Assembly: GCA_963576785.1 (NCBI GenBank)
Contig: OY756143.1
Span: 2,356,001-2,420,000 of the forward strand
Length of the DNA stretch: 64,000 bases
Direction of reading: 5' to 3'
Origin: Chlorophyllum brunneum
Taxonomy: Eukaryota; Basidiomycota; Agaricomycetes; Agaricales; Agaricaceae
The position numbers and the translations under genes are program-made. Positions 22,252-34,272 of this stretch are shown in pieces. Each line of letters opens with the position of its first letter. The stretch's first letter is position 1. Under the pieces are notes generated by a model. That model had not been told where the DNA came from. It did no database searches and saw only the letters and a program-made list of their open reading frames with translations.

Positions 22252-23621
22252 TTGGGCTGGCCTGCTCTTATGGGTGGCGTCCATGAGAGTTGTATATTTG
22301 GTATGTGCTCTGGCTGTCAGGTTCGGACCTTGTGCTGATATATGCCCGTAGGATTCATGTGCATACTATCATACCCCTCTAATATGTTCATTCCGCTTTA
22401 CGAAAGCTCCAGTGATTCACCACATCCGGGATCTACAAAGTTGGATTGTTGTTGCTCTACCGACCTATTTCCCTGGTACCATGAAATTCCTGGAATGAAT
22501 GCCCGTGTAACGTGGGTTTGCGGAGTGGTGATAACCCACAGCGAACCAATTTTCGAGTCTGGGCTTTGCCAACACCGTTTGTAGGAATCTCTCTCTACGA
22601 TGGCCTTGATGGCTTCCCTGCGCTCAGCGATGCATTGGCCACCTACCTCTCTGGGTGTGGCAGGATCAAAAGACGATGTCCTGGGCGGGCGAACCTGATA
22701 CCTCACACTTCGAACCTATTCCTGACGTGTTGTCTGGAGAGGTTGATCTCACCAAAGACTTTGGAAGCCAGGCGTGAATGTTCATGGACGTTTACGAGCT
22801 CAACCTTCTTCCTTCCTTCCCGATTTTCTGTGGTATGCGTTGTTGGCCCATCCTGCAATCTGAGTGGGGGATGTCCATAAGTATTAATCAACACCGCCAA
22901 CACTTTGTCGAACTGAGTGGGCCTCCTGGGACTTTCACAAATAAGTGATGTTATGCGACAGAAATATTGTGTTTGGAGGCCAGGTGGGGAGCAAGCATAA
23001 ATGTCGTCGCGTCGGTGTTGCTTGGAGAGAAGAACGGGATAGGCTGAAGGGCCTAATGGTTCAGTGTGCTTGAGTGATTATGATCTCATGACAATCGTCA
23101 TCGGAGAAGGGTAACTTGGAATCCTTTAGTAAGTACGAGTTGGAATGTGACGTGGACTTTGTGAAGTGGAGGAGGCTGACTCTCGGGTAAGATTGACATG
23201 ATAAACTGTCCATTTTGTGCATTACTGTATGTAATCTATCACAGCAGAGTCGAAACCAACAGTAGGGGAAAAAAAGGATTGGTGGGTATCGAGGCATTTT
23301 CTGGGCCGAGAAAAGGAAGGGAGGTAAAACAGACCGAGTAAACATCCTACATGTATAAAGTAGGAATGGGGGAGGGAAGAGAAAAGTCCAAGTGAAAGGA
23401 AGAACGTGTGTGTATATGTTACAGAAACCACCACGGTGGACGACAGGAATATGACATGACATCATTGCAGGTGGTATACGTGAGAGTCATGGGAAAGGAT
23501 GTTGACATTGCTATTGCATCGGAGGGAGGGAAGAGGCCGGGATGGGCTACGGCTCGTTTCTTTGTAATGGTCGTTGTACACAATAGGTAACATGTACATT
23601 AATTTGGTTCATTGACATCGA
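22252..23621. other. Convergent intergenic region
   Basis: About 1.4 kb between the 3' ends of the Pro/Gly/Met-rich gene (+) and the PP2A gene (-). Several overlapping open frames of 60-130 codons exist on both strands, but none shows motifs or good splice links. I see no gene; long 3' UTRs are the simplest reading. Confidence 0.35.
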
Positions 23622-25099
<1,478 letters not shown>

Positions 25100-25251
25100 T
25101 TTTGAGATAAGCTGGGAGGTGGGCGAGAGTTGTTTGTGGTATGAGAAGAAGATGAAAATGAGCAGCACTGCTGATTCCGCTCCCTTGTCCATCGTCACCG
25201 TCACGCGTCACACTCCTCATTCACGACGCGTATCGAACATCAGCGCAAACC
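25100..25251. promoter_or_regulatory. Short bidirectional promoter, PP2A / CCT5
   Basis: Only 152 nt separate the start codons of two divergent housekeeping genes, the PP2A catalytic subunit (-) and chaperonin subunit CCT5 (+). Both core promoters and 5' leaders must fit here, so some elements are probably shared. Confidence 0.55.
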
Positions 25252-27449
25252 ATGGATCCAAACTCTGCAGTCTACGCCACGGACGAGGTGCGTTGTATCT
25301 GGCATCTGAGATGATTGTGTTGACCCCGCTCAGTATGGCAGGCCTTTTATTATCCTCCGGGAACAGTCGAAAAAGACGCGGGTGCATGGCCCAGAGGCAA
25401 TCAAGGTCTGTGTTACAGTCGCCTATCTCAGGACATCGCTGAGCCCACCGTAGTCCCACATCCTCGCCGCACGGACAGTGGCAAATATTATCCGGACATC
25501 TCTTGGTCCTCGAGGTTGGCCCACCACACCAGGCTGACTTGAGATCATACATTAATCAGTCCCCGCAGGTCTTGATAAAATTCTGATTTCACCAGACGGC
25601 GAAATCACCGTCACCAACGATGGCGCCACTATCCTTAGCCAGATGGAGGTCGAACACCAGATCGCAAAACTCCTTGTCCAGCTATCAAAAAGTCAAGATG
25701 ACGAAATAGGTGATGGAACAACTGGTGTAGTTGGTATGTGTCTCAAACGAGTACTACTTGTGTGCTGTGCTCACACCCGATGGATAGTACTTGCTGGCGC
25801 ATTGTTGGAGCAGAGTGAAGCGCTTCTTGACCGCGGAATCCATCCCATCCGAATCGCAGATGGATTCGATCGCGCATGCAAAGTCGCTATCGAAGAGCTC
25901 GACCGTATTAGTGACCGCGTCGAGTTCTCGCTCGACAACACCGAAAACTTGCTCAAAACTGCTATGACGAGTCTAGGCAGCAAAATGTATGCCCTCAACT
26001 TCTATTGTGATCTGCTCATCTGACCGTCGTACCTAGTGTATCGAAAGAACACCGACAATTCGCTCAGATTGCCGTGGATGCCGTCCTCAGCGTAGCCGAC
26101 CTCAAGCGAAAAGACGTGCCTTTCGATCTTATTAAAGTAGAAGGAAAAGTAGGCGGGTCTCTCGCCGATACCCAACTCATCAAAGGTGTCCTCATCGATA
26201 AGGACTTCTCGCATACACAAATGCCCTCCTCAGTCAAGGATGCCAAGCTTGCCATCCTAACATGCCCCTTCGAACCACCTCGACCCAAGACCAAGCACAA
26301 GCTCGACATTACAAGTGTAGAAGAGTTCAAGAGGCTACGAGACTACGAGAAAGAGAAGTTCAACGACATGATTAAGAGGGTGAAGGATACGGGTGCTAAC
26401 CTGGTCATCTGTCAATGGGGCTTTGACGATGAAGCAAACCACTTACTGCTCCAAAACGAGCTCCCCGCAGTGCGGTGGGTTGGGGGGCCCGAGATTGAGG
26501 TATTCCTCTTGATGTCCACCAGAACTTGCACCTCTGATTCTGGAAACAGCTAATCGCGATTGCTACTCAAGGTCGCATCGTCCCCCGCTTTGAAGACCTT
26601 ACTACCGAGAAACTCGGGCACGCAGGCATCGTGCGCGAGCTCAGCTTCGGTACCACAAGAGACAAGATGCTCGTCATCGAGGAGTGCGCAAACAGTAGAG
26701 CAGTAACCGTTTTTGTCCGGGGAAGCAACAAGATGGTTAGTCTACGTCACCCAGCCTCTTGGCACTCCGTCTAAGGTATATTCTCCCAGATCGTCGACGA
26801 AGCCAAACGAGCACTGCACGATGCCATTTGCGTAGTCCGAAACCTCGTCGTGGACAATCGCGTCGTATACGGTGGCGGTGCCGCGGAAATCAGTTCCGCA
26901 ATCGCTGTAGGAAAGGCCGCCGACGAGGTAAGAGCCTGCATGTGAGTATATACCCATACCCACCTGACTCAAATGCCCCGCCGTAGATCCCATCAATCGA
27001 ACAATATGCGATGCGTGCCTTTTCTTCGGCTCTAGAGGCTGTGCCTCTCGCACTGGCTGAAAATAGTGGCTTATCTCCCATCGAAACCCTCGCGGAAGTC
27101 CGCAGTAGACAGATCAACGAGAAGAGCCCACAGCTGGGAATTGATTGCCTGCATAGGGGAGAGAATGGTAAACACACTTGATTGATCGGAGAGTCTTGGA
27201 GTTGACGTTGAGTCCGCAGATATGAAGAAACAGTTTGTGTACGATCCTCTCATTTCAAAACGCCAGCAGTATCTTCTAGCTACCCAGGTATGTCGCAATT
27301 ACGTGTAGCCAAATGCCCAGTCTGATGTGCCTTGCAGCTTGTTCGCGCTGTTCTCAAAATCGGTATAGTTCTTTTCTCCATGATGTTTGAAGAATTGACC
27401 TGACCGCCCGGTAGATGATGTGATCGTAGCCGGAGAGGCAGAAGATTAA
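25252..27449 (+). CDS. CCT5: Chaperonin CCT subunit epsilon
   Basis: Cytosolic TRiC/CCT subunit that folds actin, tubulin and other proteins. The start ATG at 25252 gives [12 protein letters not shown], spliced to [14 protein letters not shown]. Group II chaperonin signatures are in order: SLGPRGLDKIL (restored across the intron ending near 25568), [17 protein letters not shown], the apical-domain stretch [11 protein letters not shown], and [10 protein letters not shown]. The C-terminus is [11 protein letters not shown], with TAA at 27447-27449. Roughly ten exons are separated by introns of about 45-75 nt. YGRPF and the apical sequence point to the epsilon subunit among the eight paralogues. 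The gene is divergent from PP2A and convergent with the small mitochondrial gene. Confidence 0.93.
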
Positions 27450-27706
27450 AAAGGAATTCATCAATATAGAACTATCATGCGGCAGTGCAAATCATATTTT
27501 ACGATCACTAATTCATCCCATCCCGTCAACACCAGCTTGATATATGTGGGCAACTAAGTCTAGTGATTGATACATTTTCTCGTGAGGTCCCTTGAAGTCA
27601 AAGTATACGAATGAATCCTAACGAATGGGATGAAACACCGGGCCGCGTAGGGGTGGTAGCCACATGAGCCTCCTCACACAATACCAGCTACTACAACCAC
27701 AATTCA

Positions 27707-28556
27707 TTAAATCTCCCCTCTATCAGCTTTGACCTATGTTCAAGTCAAGATATGAGGGGGACAAAAGGATCAGGGGGCTCACATTCTCTTCGCTTTCGGT
27801 AGGTCGCATTTTATGTGCTAGTTCTGCGGCTATTGAATCGTAAATTTTTTCATTTTCAACCACTTGGCACTCGTGAACGAGTACCTCTTCCTTGCCCTCG
27901 GCAGACGAGAGTGGCCCGGTAACAGTGTCATGGGAGTAGTAAGCCACGGTGTTGGCCTCAGAACCCTCGGCATCTTGATGCCGGGTTCTAAGATATCGGA
28001 TTGTCTCGGACTGAAGGTCTTGAGGGGAACCTGTCGACCTGTCGGCCTGATGACGATGTAAGACTGGATATTCGAAAGATGTGCACGGCCACATACTTTG
28101 ACATTCGCCTCCGATTGACTAGCGAGGGATTCGTTCCAACCAGGGGCCTCTTTCTGGTGTGGTGTGGAGGTCTTATGTTGGGATTTGGTAAGATTGCGAT
28201 GTTTCTCGCGTTCCAGAAGCTATGCGATGTGATTGGTTAGATTCAGGGAATCTAGACCTTGGAAGTAAAGAGAACTCTCACCTCAGGGTCGTTCTCATGC
28301 ATCGTGCTGGAAGTTGGTGGTCGTCAGCATCACTGGTCTAGCATCTCTTCAGCGGTCGACAATGGAAAGAGAGCTCCACCTGCTGTATCCTCTACTCGCG
28401 GAGAAGCTCAGATTTGAATCAAAGGTCCTACGGGCGTAGGGATATGGAATTGACTATATACCTGGTCGAATTGTAGCGCGTGAGACGAGACGTCGACGCT
28501 GCGGTTGTTCGTAAAGTGGTCCTGAGAGCGGCGCGGGCTTGGATTGCGGTGTGCAT
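27707..28556 (-). CDS. Small mitochondrial protein, conserved-looking, unknown function
   Basis: Five exons (28462-28556, 28282-28306, 28097-28219, 27783-28046, 27707-27733) join in frame to 177 residues; none is obvious as a single long frame. The N-terminus MHTAIQARAALRTTLRTTAA, rich in Arg, Ala, Thr and Ser without acids, is a typical mitochondrial presequence. The mature part is hydrophilic: HENDPELLEREKHRNL, then HKTSTPHQKEAPGWNESLAS and NVKADRSTG, and it ends VKADRGEI. The pattern (presequence, PGWNE block, ADR block) resembles small fungal mitochondrial proteins of unknown function that I cannot name. The second exon is only 25 nt, and the first intron (155 nt) is long for this window. 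Confidence 0.65.
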
Positions 28557-29039
28557 GGCGGTTATTGGTTCAGTGAGAAGGAAGACGGAGAAGAGCAGAT
28601 AAGACGGCAGAGTGAAACCTTCTGTTTATATTTCTGGCACTCCACTTCTTTCACTTTGCCATGGTCCAGATAGGAGCGTCACCAGGTGTGTCCACATGAC
28701 GTCAGTTTCACAATCACTAACCTTCGTCACGTGCCAGGGTTATCTGACACTGGTTCTCTTGCACCCACAGCCATGCATTGCAATTTGGCCCCGTTCTTGA
28801 TGCCACCTCCTGCAACTTGCATCTATCAGATGGTCTGGATCAACATCAACATCTCCCACCAGCTTCTCATGCTTGGGTCTTCTTCTCGGGTACATATAGC
28901 TAGCCCATCCGTTACAAATTTTGATCCTGTTGGTGCTCTCTCTTCACCTTGACCCGCTGTGATTGCGGAGCTCAGGCAGCTCTTCGCCCCTCTCTCGACT
29001 TCGCCCGTCTTCTTTGACAACGTAGCCCTTGAACCCATC
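28557..29039. promoter_or_regulatory. Divergent promoter region
   Basis: About 480 nt between the mitochondrial-protein start (-) and the first seven-helix receptor-like gene (+). An in-frame GTG at 28959 extends the receptor frame, but the first ATG is at 29040. No TATA box was picked out with confidence. Confidence 0.35.
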
Positions 29040-30454
29040 ATGGCGGTCGACCGCCCTGCCTCGTTCGGCCTTATTGTCTTGTTTGACACCGCCGCGGTTC
29101 TATCTTTTCTCCTGATCGCAATCATCGTCGCGACTGCGTACTTCTCAAAGTACGTTCGGCGGAGGAGCGTCTGGTATGGCCAGATGATCCAATGGATGAT
29201 CTACTGCATATCATATATGTTGTTATTCGGCTTTCAGGAAAGCATTGAACCTCCACACGTTCTGTGCACCCTCCAGGCAAGTCTCATATATGCTTGTCCA
29301 CCTGCGTATGTCACCTTGTTATTTTTTGTATCCTCAAGACTGACAGAATCCGCAGCTGCGCAGTTGGATCTGCCTGTTTTATGATCGACGTAAGTCAAAT
29401 CCGGCATGTCACACATTTATACTGAGAATTCGGCTTAGTTTTACATGACCGGACTCCATCTTCTACACTCAAAGTCGACGAAAAAAACCCCTAAACTGGA
29501 CCTACTAGTGAGCTGCGATAGTTGCATTCATATGTAAAGCGCGCGCTCATATCCGTCTCTAAGCTAATTGCACTACCTTGGGCTGTCCTTGTTCTGGCAG
29601 CATTACAGGTTGGCCTAGTAAGTTCCATCAAACAACTGGGATCAGCTACAGAATTCATTGAGATATAACCTCAGTTCGTTGTCGGCAGTAGAGGCGCCGT
29701 TTCAGCCCAGCGATCACCAGGCACCTCGTTCTGTCACATATCCCACCCTGAGCCGTAAGTCTATAATCGCACATTCAGTTGTACTAAGCTCAGTGGTCGA
29801 TTTGATTTAGAACAATCGTGAGCGCAGTTTTGGTTCTATTGGGGGTGTCTGTTTGGTTCTACTTTGAAGGTACGCCGGCCGGCTGGGGCGATGGTAATCA
29901 GAACAAAGCTAAATCTTCTCCTCTCCTCTCCAGTCCAGTCCGGGATAATTATGTATCAAAACCGTTCGGAATTCCAACGCATGAATTACAGGACGGTTCG
30001 AAGCTTTGTATCTACCTATATCCGCTCTGCGATCTTTACTATTGGCATGCTCATTGCAATTGGGTAAGTTTTGGGACGGGACCCACCCTGTTTCACAGCG
30101 CGCTAATGGGACCGATCCAGTCTTAGTATCTACTCTCTACCTCGTTCACCACACAGTATGGGAAAGTGGTCCGTGTGCTTACCTTTCAGTACGCCCCTTC
30201 CTTTATCATAAGGCCACAGAATTGATGGATTTACCTAGTGCCCATGTTCGTTGCCGTCGTCTTTGGGAGCCAAATGGTCAGTGTCGTTGCGAACTAGTAA
30301 GAAGTGTACCTCATCCCACTCCTAGGATATCATGCGCGTCTGGGTATTTTGGCGTAAAAGGACACCAGAAGAAGAAGACGGCCCGTCATTTACATCCCAA
30401 GTTGCTCTTACCCTTGATGAAATATTCCCAAGAAAATCAATTCAGAACGTTTGA
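29040..30454 (+). CDS. Seven-helix receptor-like membrane protein A
   Basis: Ten exons join in frame to 308 residues: 29040-29305, 29356-29389, 29439-29507, 29564-29617, 29675-29754, 29811-29869, 29934-30063, 30121-30188, 30239-30276 and 30326-30454. The start is ATG 29040; the earlier frame opening is a GTG. Hydrophobic stretches fit seven helices: SFLLIAIIVATAYF, MIYCISYMLLFGF, CAVGSACFMI, LPWAVLVLAALQ, VSAVLVLLGVSVWF, FTIGMLIAIG and PMFVAVVFGS. After the last helix comes DIMRVWVFWRKR and an acidic tail. The sequence LFGFQESIEPPHVLCTLQ is shared in pattern with the paralogue at 32214, as are a helix followed by DIM and FWR. This is an agaricomycete-type GPCR-like family without known ligand; G-protein coupling is not shown. 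Confidence 0.7.
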
Positions 30455-30925
30455 TGGCGAAACACATCCGACCACGAAACCGAGGAGTTGGCTAAAAATT
30501 TTATTCGGAAATGTAAAAGTAGTGTAGGATAGCTAAATATAAAATACGCCTCTTTTTGAAGACAAGTGTGCTTCATTGTACTTACGTGTTCAAGGCCGGA
30601 TTCCTGGACGACAGCGTGCTACAAGGACGCCTGGTCTCCTCACAAACACATAGTCCCCCAAGCTAAGTGGCTTCAACATTCAATAGCCCCGGATCAAAAT
30701 ACAATATCCGTCCCGTCGCATCTTTCATCTTCCCCTCCTCGCTCTATCGTCTCGCGTAAGCCCTATGCTTAGAGATGCCCCATAGAACGGGACATGGTTG
30801 AGATACAATCATGAGGAGAAACCCAGCAAGCGTTGAAATTGAACCGGTTCTGTTTAGGCTCAGTTGAAGCGGGTCTGGAAGGATAAGTACCAGGGTCTAG
30901 TGCAATTTCCAAGCAGCTAGATCAA

Positions 30926-31339
30926 CTAAACCACGGACAAATCACTTTCCTTGGTCCCATCCATTTTTTTTGGACGGAAGGCCAGAAGGGCTGATATCTT
31001 GTTGGATCTCAGAATAACATAACACTTGCTGTCAAACGTCAAGTCGATGGTCGCCATGTGGACGTGATGTTTGTGATTCATCAGCTCAATAGCAGTGGCA
31101 TCGCAGCATTGCAGCGCAAAGTGGATTGCATGGGTCCACTTTCTGATTGAACAGATATCGAAGATGTATTGCGTTGTCTCGACGACTTCTTCAATCAGCA
31201 TTTTGTTAGTGTGGCGCCCCGTAACTGGTAAATGCGCTGGGAGACCTTTCTGACAGGTGTGTGTGTGATGATCTGATATCAGGTGAAGCGCGTCCCGGAC
31301 TGTTCGACAGGTCATTCCCGAAACACATTGTGTACGCAT
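30926..31339 (-). CDS. Possible small gene or gene fragment
   Basis: An ATG-initiated frame of 137 residues with fairly protein-like composition, for example KMLIEEVVETTQYIFDI and HVHMATIDLTFDSKCYVIL. No known domain was recognised. A second minus-strand frame at 31381-31710 lies just upstream and could be an earlier exon, but no clean splice was found. It could be a fragment of a decayed gene. Confidence 0.22.
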   Translation of the reverse strand: MRTQCVSGMTCRTVRDALHLISDHHTHTCQKGLPAHLPVTGRHTNKMLIEEVVETTQYIFDICSIRKWTHAIHFALQCCDATAIELMNHKHHVHMATIDLTFDSKCYVILRSNKISALLAFRPKKMDGTKESDLSVV

Positions 31340-31534
31340 AGACTCCTGTATCTATGATGGCAGTTTTGGTTGCTCTGAGTTTATGAATGGTTGATTGTAT
31401 AGGATGTCGAGGAGTTCTTGATCTTACCAGGCAGCGGGATTGGCTTGGTACGAATAGGGAGACGGGAACGGATCAATGCGCTAAACTGGGGGCTGATGGT
31501 ACCCAAGCATACACCGGGGGTCCTGCCCTTGCCG

Positions 31535-31571
31535 ACTGATGGCCATGCCGGGACTTCGTCATCACTAATGC
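31535..31571 (+). repeat. Inverted repeat, left copy
   Basis: This 37-nt segment matches the reverse complement of 31973-32009 at 33 of 37 positions, and weaker similarity continues on both sides. On the minus strand it encodes ECISDDEVPAWPSV inside an open frame. A hairpin with perfect 8-nt arms (31574-31596) follows directly. Confidence 0.65.
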
Positions 31572-31972
31572 ATTCACATTGTTCAATACAATGTGATATC
31601 GACAGTTCAGCAACTTCTCCAACGTGTTTGAGGCTGCAGAACCAGACCGTGGTCTCTTCACTATCCTTGGCCGCAATGGTGGGGTTGGGCGGTAGTGTTA
31701 TCCTTGTCAAAAGGAAATTTCATATGTTTTGGTTGCACCGGCAGGTACAAGCAGCCCTCGATGTTGGGCTGGGTTATATGAGACACCTTCAGCTCGTGAT
31801 GGTTGAGAGGCATGGTAGTGAGGAAAGTCATATGATAATTTTACCTATTTCAGGTTGGTTTTCATGTTTCGATGCTGTACCAAGAACTGTACAGGCAAAT
31901 GTATGGATCACTACAAATGGGTCATGCTCGAAGGGACATTGTTATGTGCTCATTGTTCAGGCTGATGTGAAA

Positions 31973-32009
31973 GTATTAGTGATGACGGGGTCCCGGCATG
32001 ACCATCAGT
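31973..32009 (-). repeat. Inverted repeat, right copy
   Basis: Reverse-complement partner of 31535-31571. Read on the plus strand it gives ESISDDGVPA, a TGA stop where the left copy has Trp, then PSV. So it looks like a decayed copy of the same coding segment rather than a structural repeat. Confidence 0.6.
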
Positions 32010-32213
32010 CTGGTTTTTACCACCGGTGGGCGTTCGCATTGCTCCTTCCTCGTGCCCCTTGTTTAGAAAGTTTGATTGTGGCTAGATCCGATAGCTATGC
32101 TGTGCTGATGATTGTGGCCTGTACATATGGCGTGTTCCGAGAGAGCTGTCGTCTGTTTCTAAGATCCTGGCGTTCTTCCTTTCTTACCCACACAGCTCAA
32201 CTCTGGAGTTGAC

Positions 32214-33520
32214 ATGGCCTCCCGCAGTGGTCAAGTTATCGCTTGGGATGTCTTGATGTTTTTTTCTATCTTTCTGCTTGTTCTTGCGCTGGTCCCGCCT
32301 TTCCTTTCTCGAAACATAGTGCGCAGGAAGACGTGGCATACGTTCATGCTATCCATGTTGATTTTTGCTATTGGCGAAGTATTGTTGGTGGGCCAACAAA
32401 CAATGGACACACCCGACCCCAAGCTCTGCCTAGTTCAAGTCGCCATCAACCATTCAACACCTCCGCTGTGAGCTTTCTTCTCGAGGGGTGCGCGACCCAG
32501 CTGATGATATTATACAGTGTCGCTGCTGCCATGGCTGCCTATACAGCAGACGTACGTGCTACTCTTGTGTCCTCAAACCTATACGAAATTCTCATGTCTG
32601 TTGAACCCAGATATACATATCTATCCGGCGCATGTTCATGTCTGACGATTGGGAAGACGGGCCAGAGCCAGAAAATGCTATTGTTGTGAGTGGTCGCCCT
32701 ACTCCATTTTCATTATCCCTGAACTACTGGTAGTTGGTTCTAACACCATGGATAATCTCCTTAGTGGTATTTCTGGAAGCCATCTTGGTAAGCCGTTGTC
32801 CGTGCTTTGGCTCTCTTCCTGAGAGTTTTGTAGGTGATCGGATTGCCAGTGAGTCAGGCAACGCCTTCCAACCCGCCCTTCTACTGTCGCACTGGCAGCA
32901 CAGCAGCGTACGTGCGGATATCTAACCGCTGGCTTCCCTTTGCTGATAATCAACTAACAGTATCGTCGTGAGTGCGGTAGTAGTGATACTCGCCTGCCTG
33001 ATGGCCATTGGTTGTCAAGGTAAATTTCTTTGTTACCCAACTAGTGCACGATTTACCTTCAAATTTTCCAGTTGCAACCGGCCGAATACTTTACAGCAAC
33101 TGGATACGGGTACAAAAGATCAGTATCACTTCCACAGTCCGCAAGTATATTCACGCGTTCATTCGGACACTGGCCTTCATGGCTGTCGCTGTAATCGGTA
33201 TTATGTATGCATTGATGTCCTCGTACTACCCTTTGGCGTTACAACTAACCGCTTATGTCAGTCTTGGCCTAGTGGTATCTCTCAATCCACGGAACACGGT
33301 TTTCGGGTATAGCATTCTGTTGCCATTTCGTGAGTGGCTCCACACCTACTGTAATTTCTGTAACTGGATATGGTATCATCATACAGTGCCAATTGTCTCG
33401 GCTGGTATCTTCGGAACGTACAAGGTAAGTTGTTATGAAATGTCGACTTCTGTATTGTTTAAAGTACTGAATTCTATATTTTTGTAGGACATCATGTCAT
33501 TCTACGTCTTTTGGAGATGA
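32214..33520 (+). pseudogene. Seven-helix receptor-like protein B, probably frameshifted
   Basis: Paralogue of the gene at 29040. It starts MASRSGQVIAWDVLMFF, and helix 2 leads to LLVGQQTMDTPDPKLCLVQ, matching the paralogue's LLFGFQESIEPPHVLCTLQ. Directly after, near 32461-32468, the frame must shift by one base to continue into SFLLEGCATQLMILYSVAAA. The paralogue has an intron at this point, and no GT-AG pair here restores the frame. Later exons splice normally: IYISIRRMFMSDDWED, TPWIISLVVFLEAIL, SAVVVILACLMAIG, AFIRTLAFMAVAVIG and a last DIMSFYVFWR with TGA at 33518-33520. If the shift is a sequencing error or unusual splicing, the gene would be intact at about 310-330 residues. Otherwise it is a recent pseudogene. 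Confidence 0.6.
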
Positions 33521-34272
33521 TGGGACGTTTGGCCCACCCTATCGTCAGGTTGTATGGGTGCTTCAGCTCAGCCTCGGGTTGATCTGATTTGGTCGCTCTT
33601 TTATTATTCTGTTGAAATAATATGAATGAAAAACACATCGCGTTTAGACAACATACAAGTCCGTCCTTGAGCTCAGTATATCTCCGGCGCATTGGTCTAG
33701 TGGCAGTTTCATATATAGTCGGTTGTTACCTGATGATATGGGATCTGAAGTATCTTTCTGTTGGAGTTCTATATACAGGAAAGAAGGAAATGACCCACAT
33801 GCACGAGCTCATTGTCCCGAGCACTCGCGCACATTCCCGATTTAACATATATAGATTACGGTGACTCCTCGCTCTTTTACCTCCCGATATACTGTGTTGT
33901 ATTCCTTCAACACTTCCGTCGTATGTCTTGAGTCAGGCAAGTTCAGCGGTACCTTGCATAGGTTCATTGCCACTTCCGGGCCTGAGGCTATGTGTATGGC
34001 GGTTCTCGAGTTGTCCGAGTAGGACGGGTCCGGATACTACACAAGTTTGCTGTTACTTCACGCCAAATAGTTTACCGGGACGGTCAGAGTATCAGAAGAG
34101 GGGTATGAGATGCGAATTCATATCACATTTGGCAGTCATCCGTAGCACCTGATGTGGCAGGGTCACCTACGTATCATATTGTCTCCCTTCTCCCTACGAG
34201 TATAATTCCTGCTATCGGTAGGCTGAATACTCTATAGACGCCGGTACTACCTCCTAGACAAGGAAAAGGAAG
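33521..34272. other. Intergenic region
   Basis: About 750 nt downstream of receptor B and upstream of the phosphatase gene. Only short open frames without motifs. A tRNA-like 5' segment near 33687-33705 lacks the rest of a tRNA. No gene is supported. Confidence 0.35.

Larger units (their letters stand above)
30455..32213. other. Degenerate region between receptor paralogues
   Basis: About 1.76 kb between two related seven-helix genes. It contains several open frames that contradict one another on opposite strands, a diverged inverted duplication (31535-31571 with 31973-32009), and a perfect 8-bp-arm hairpin at 31574-31596. Apart from the weak candidate at 30926-31339, no gene is supported. 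It looks like decayed gene or element sequence. Confidence 0.45.

Noticed and set aside
31418..32212. A 264-codon plus-strand open frame between the two receptor genes
   Set aside because: It overlaps a minus-strand frame, has no motif, includes both arms of the inverted repeat in opposite senses, and looks like chance openness in decayed DNA.
33687..33705. A tRNA-like 5' segment (GCGCATTGGTCTAGTGGCA) with a good A-box
   Set aside because: No anticodon stem, B-box (GGTTCGANTCC type) or matching 3' acceptor strand follows within tRNA distance, so it is at best a fragment or chance match.
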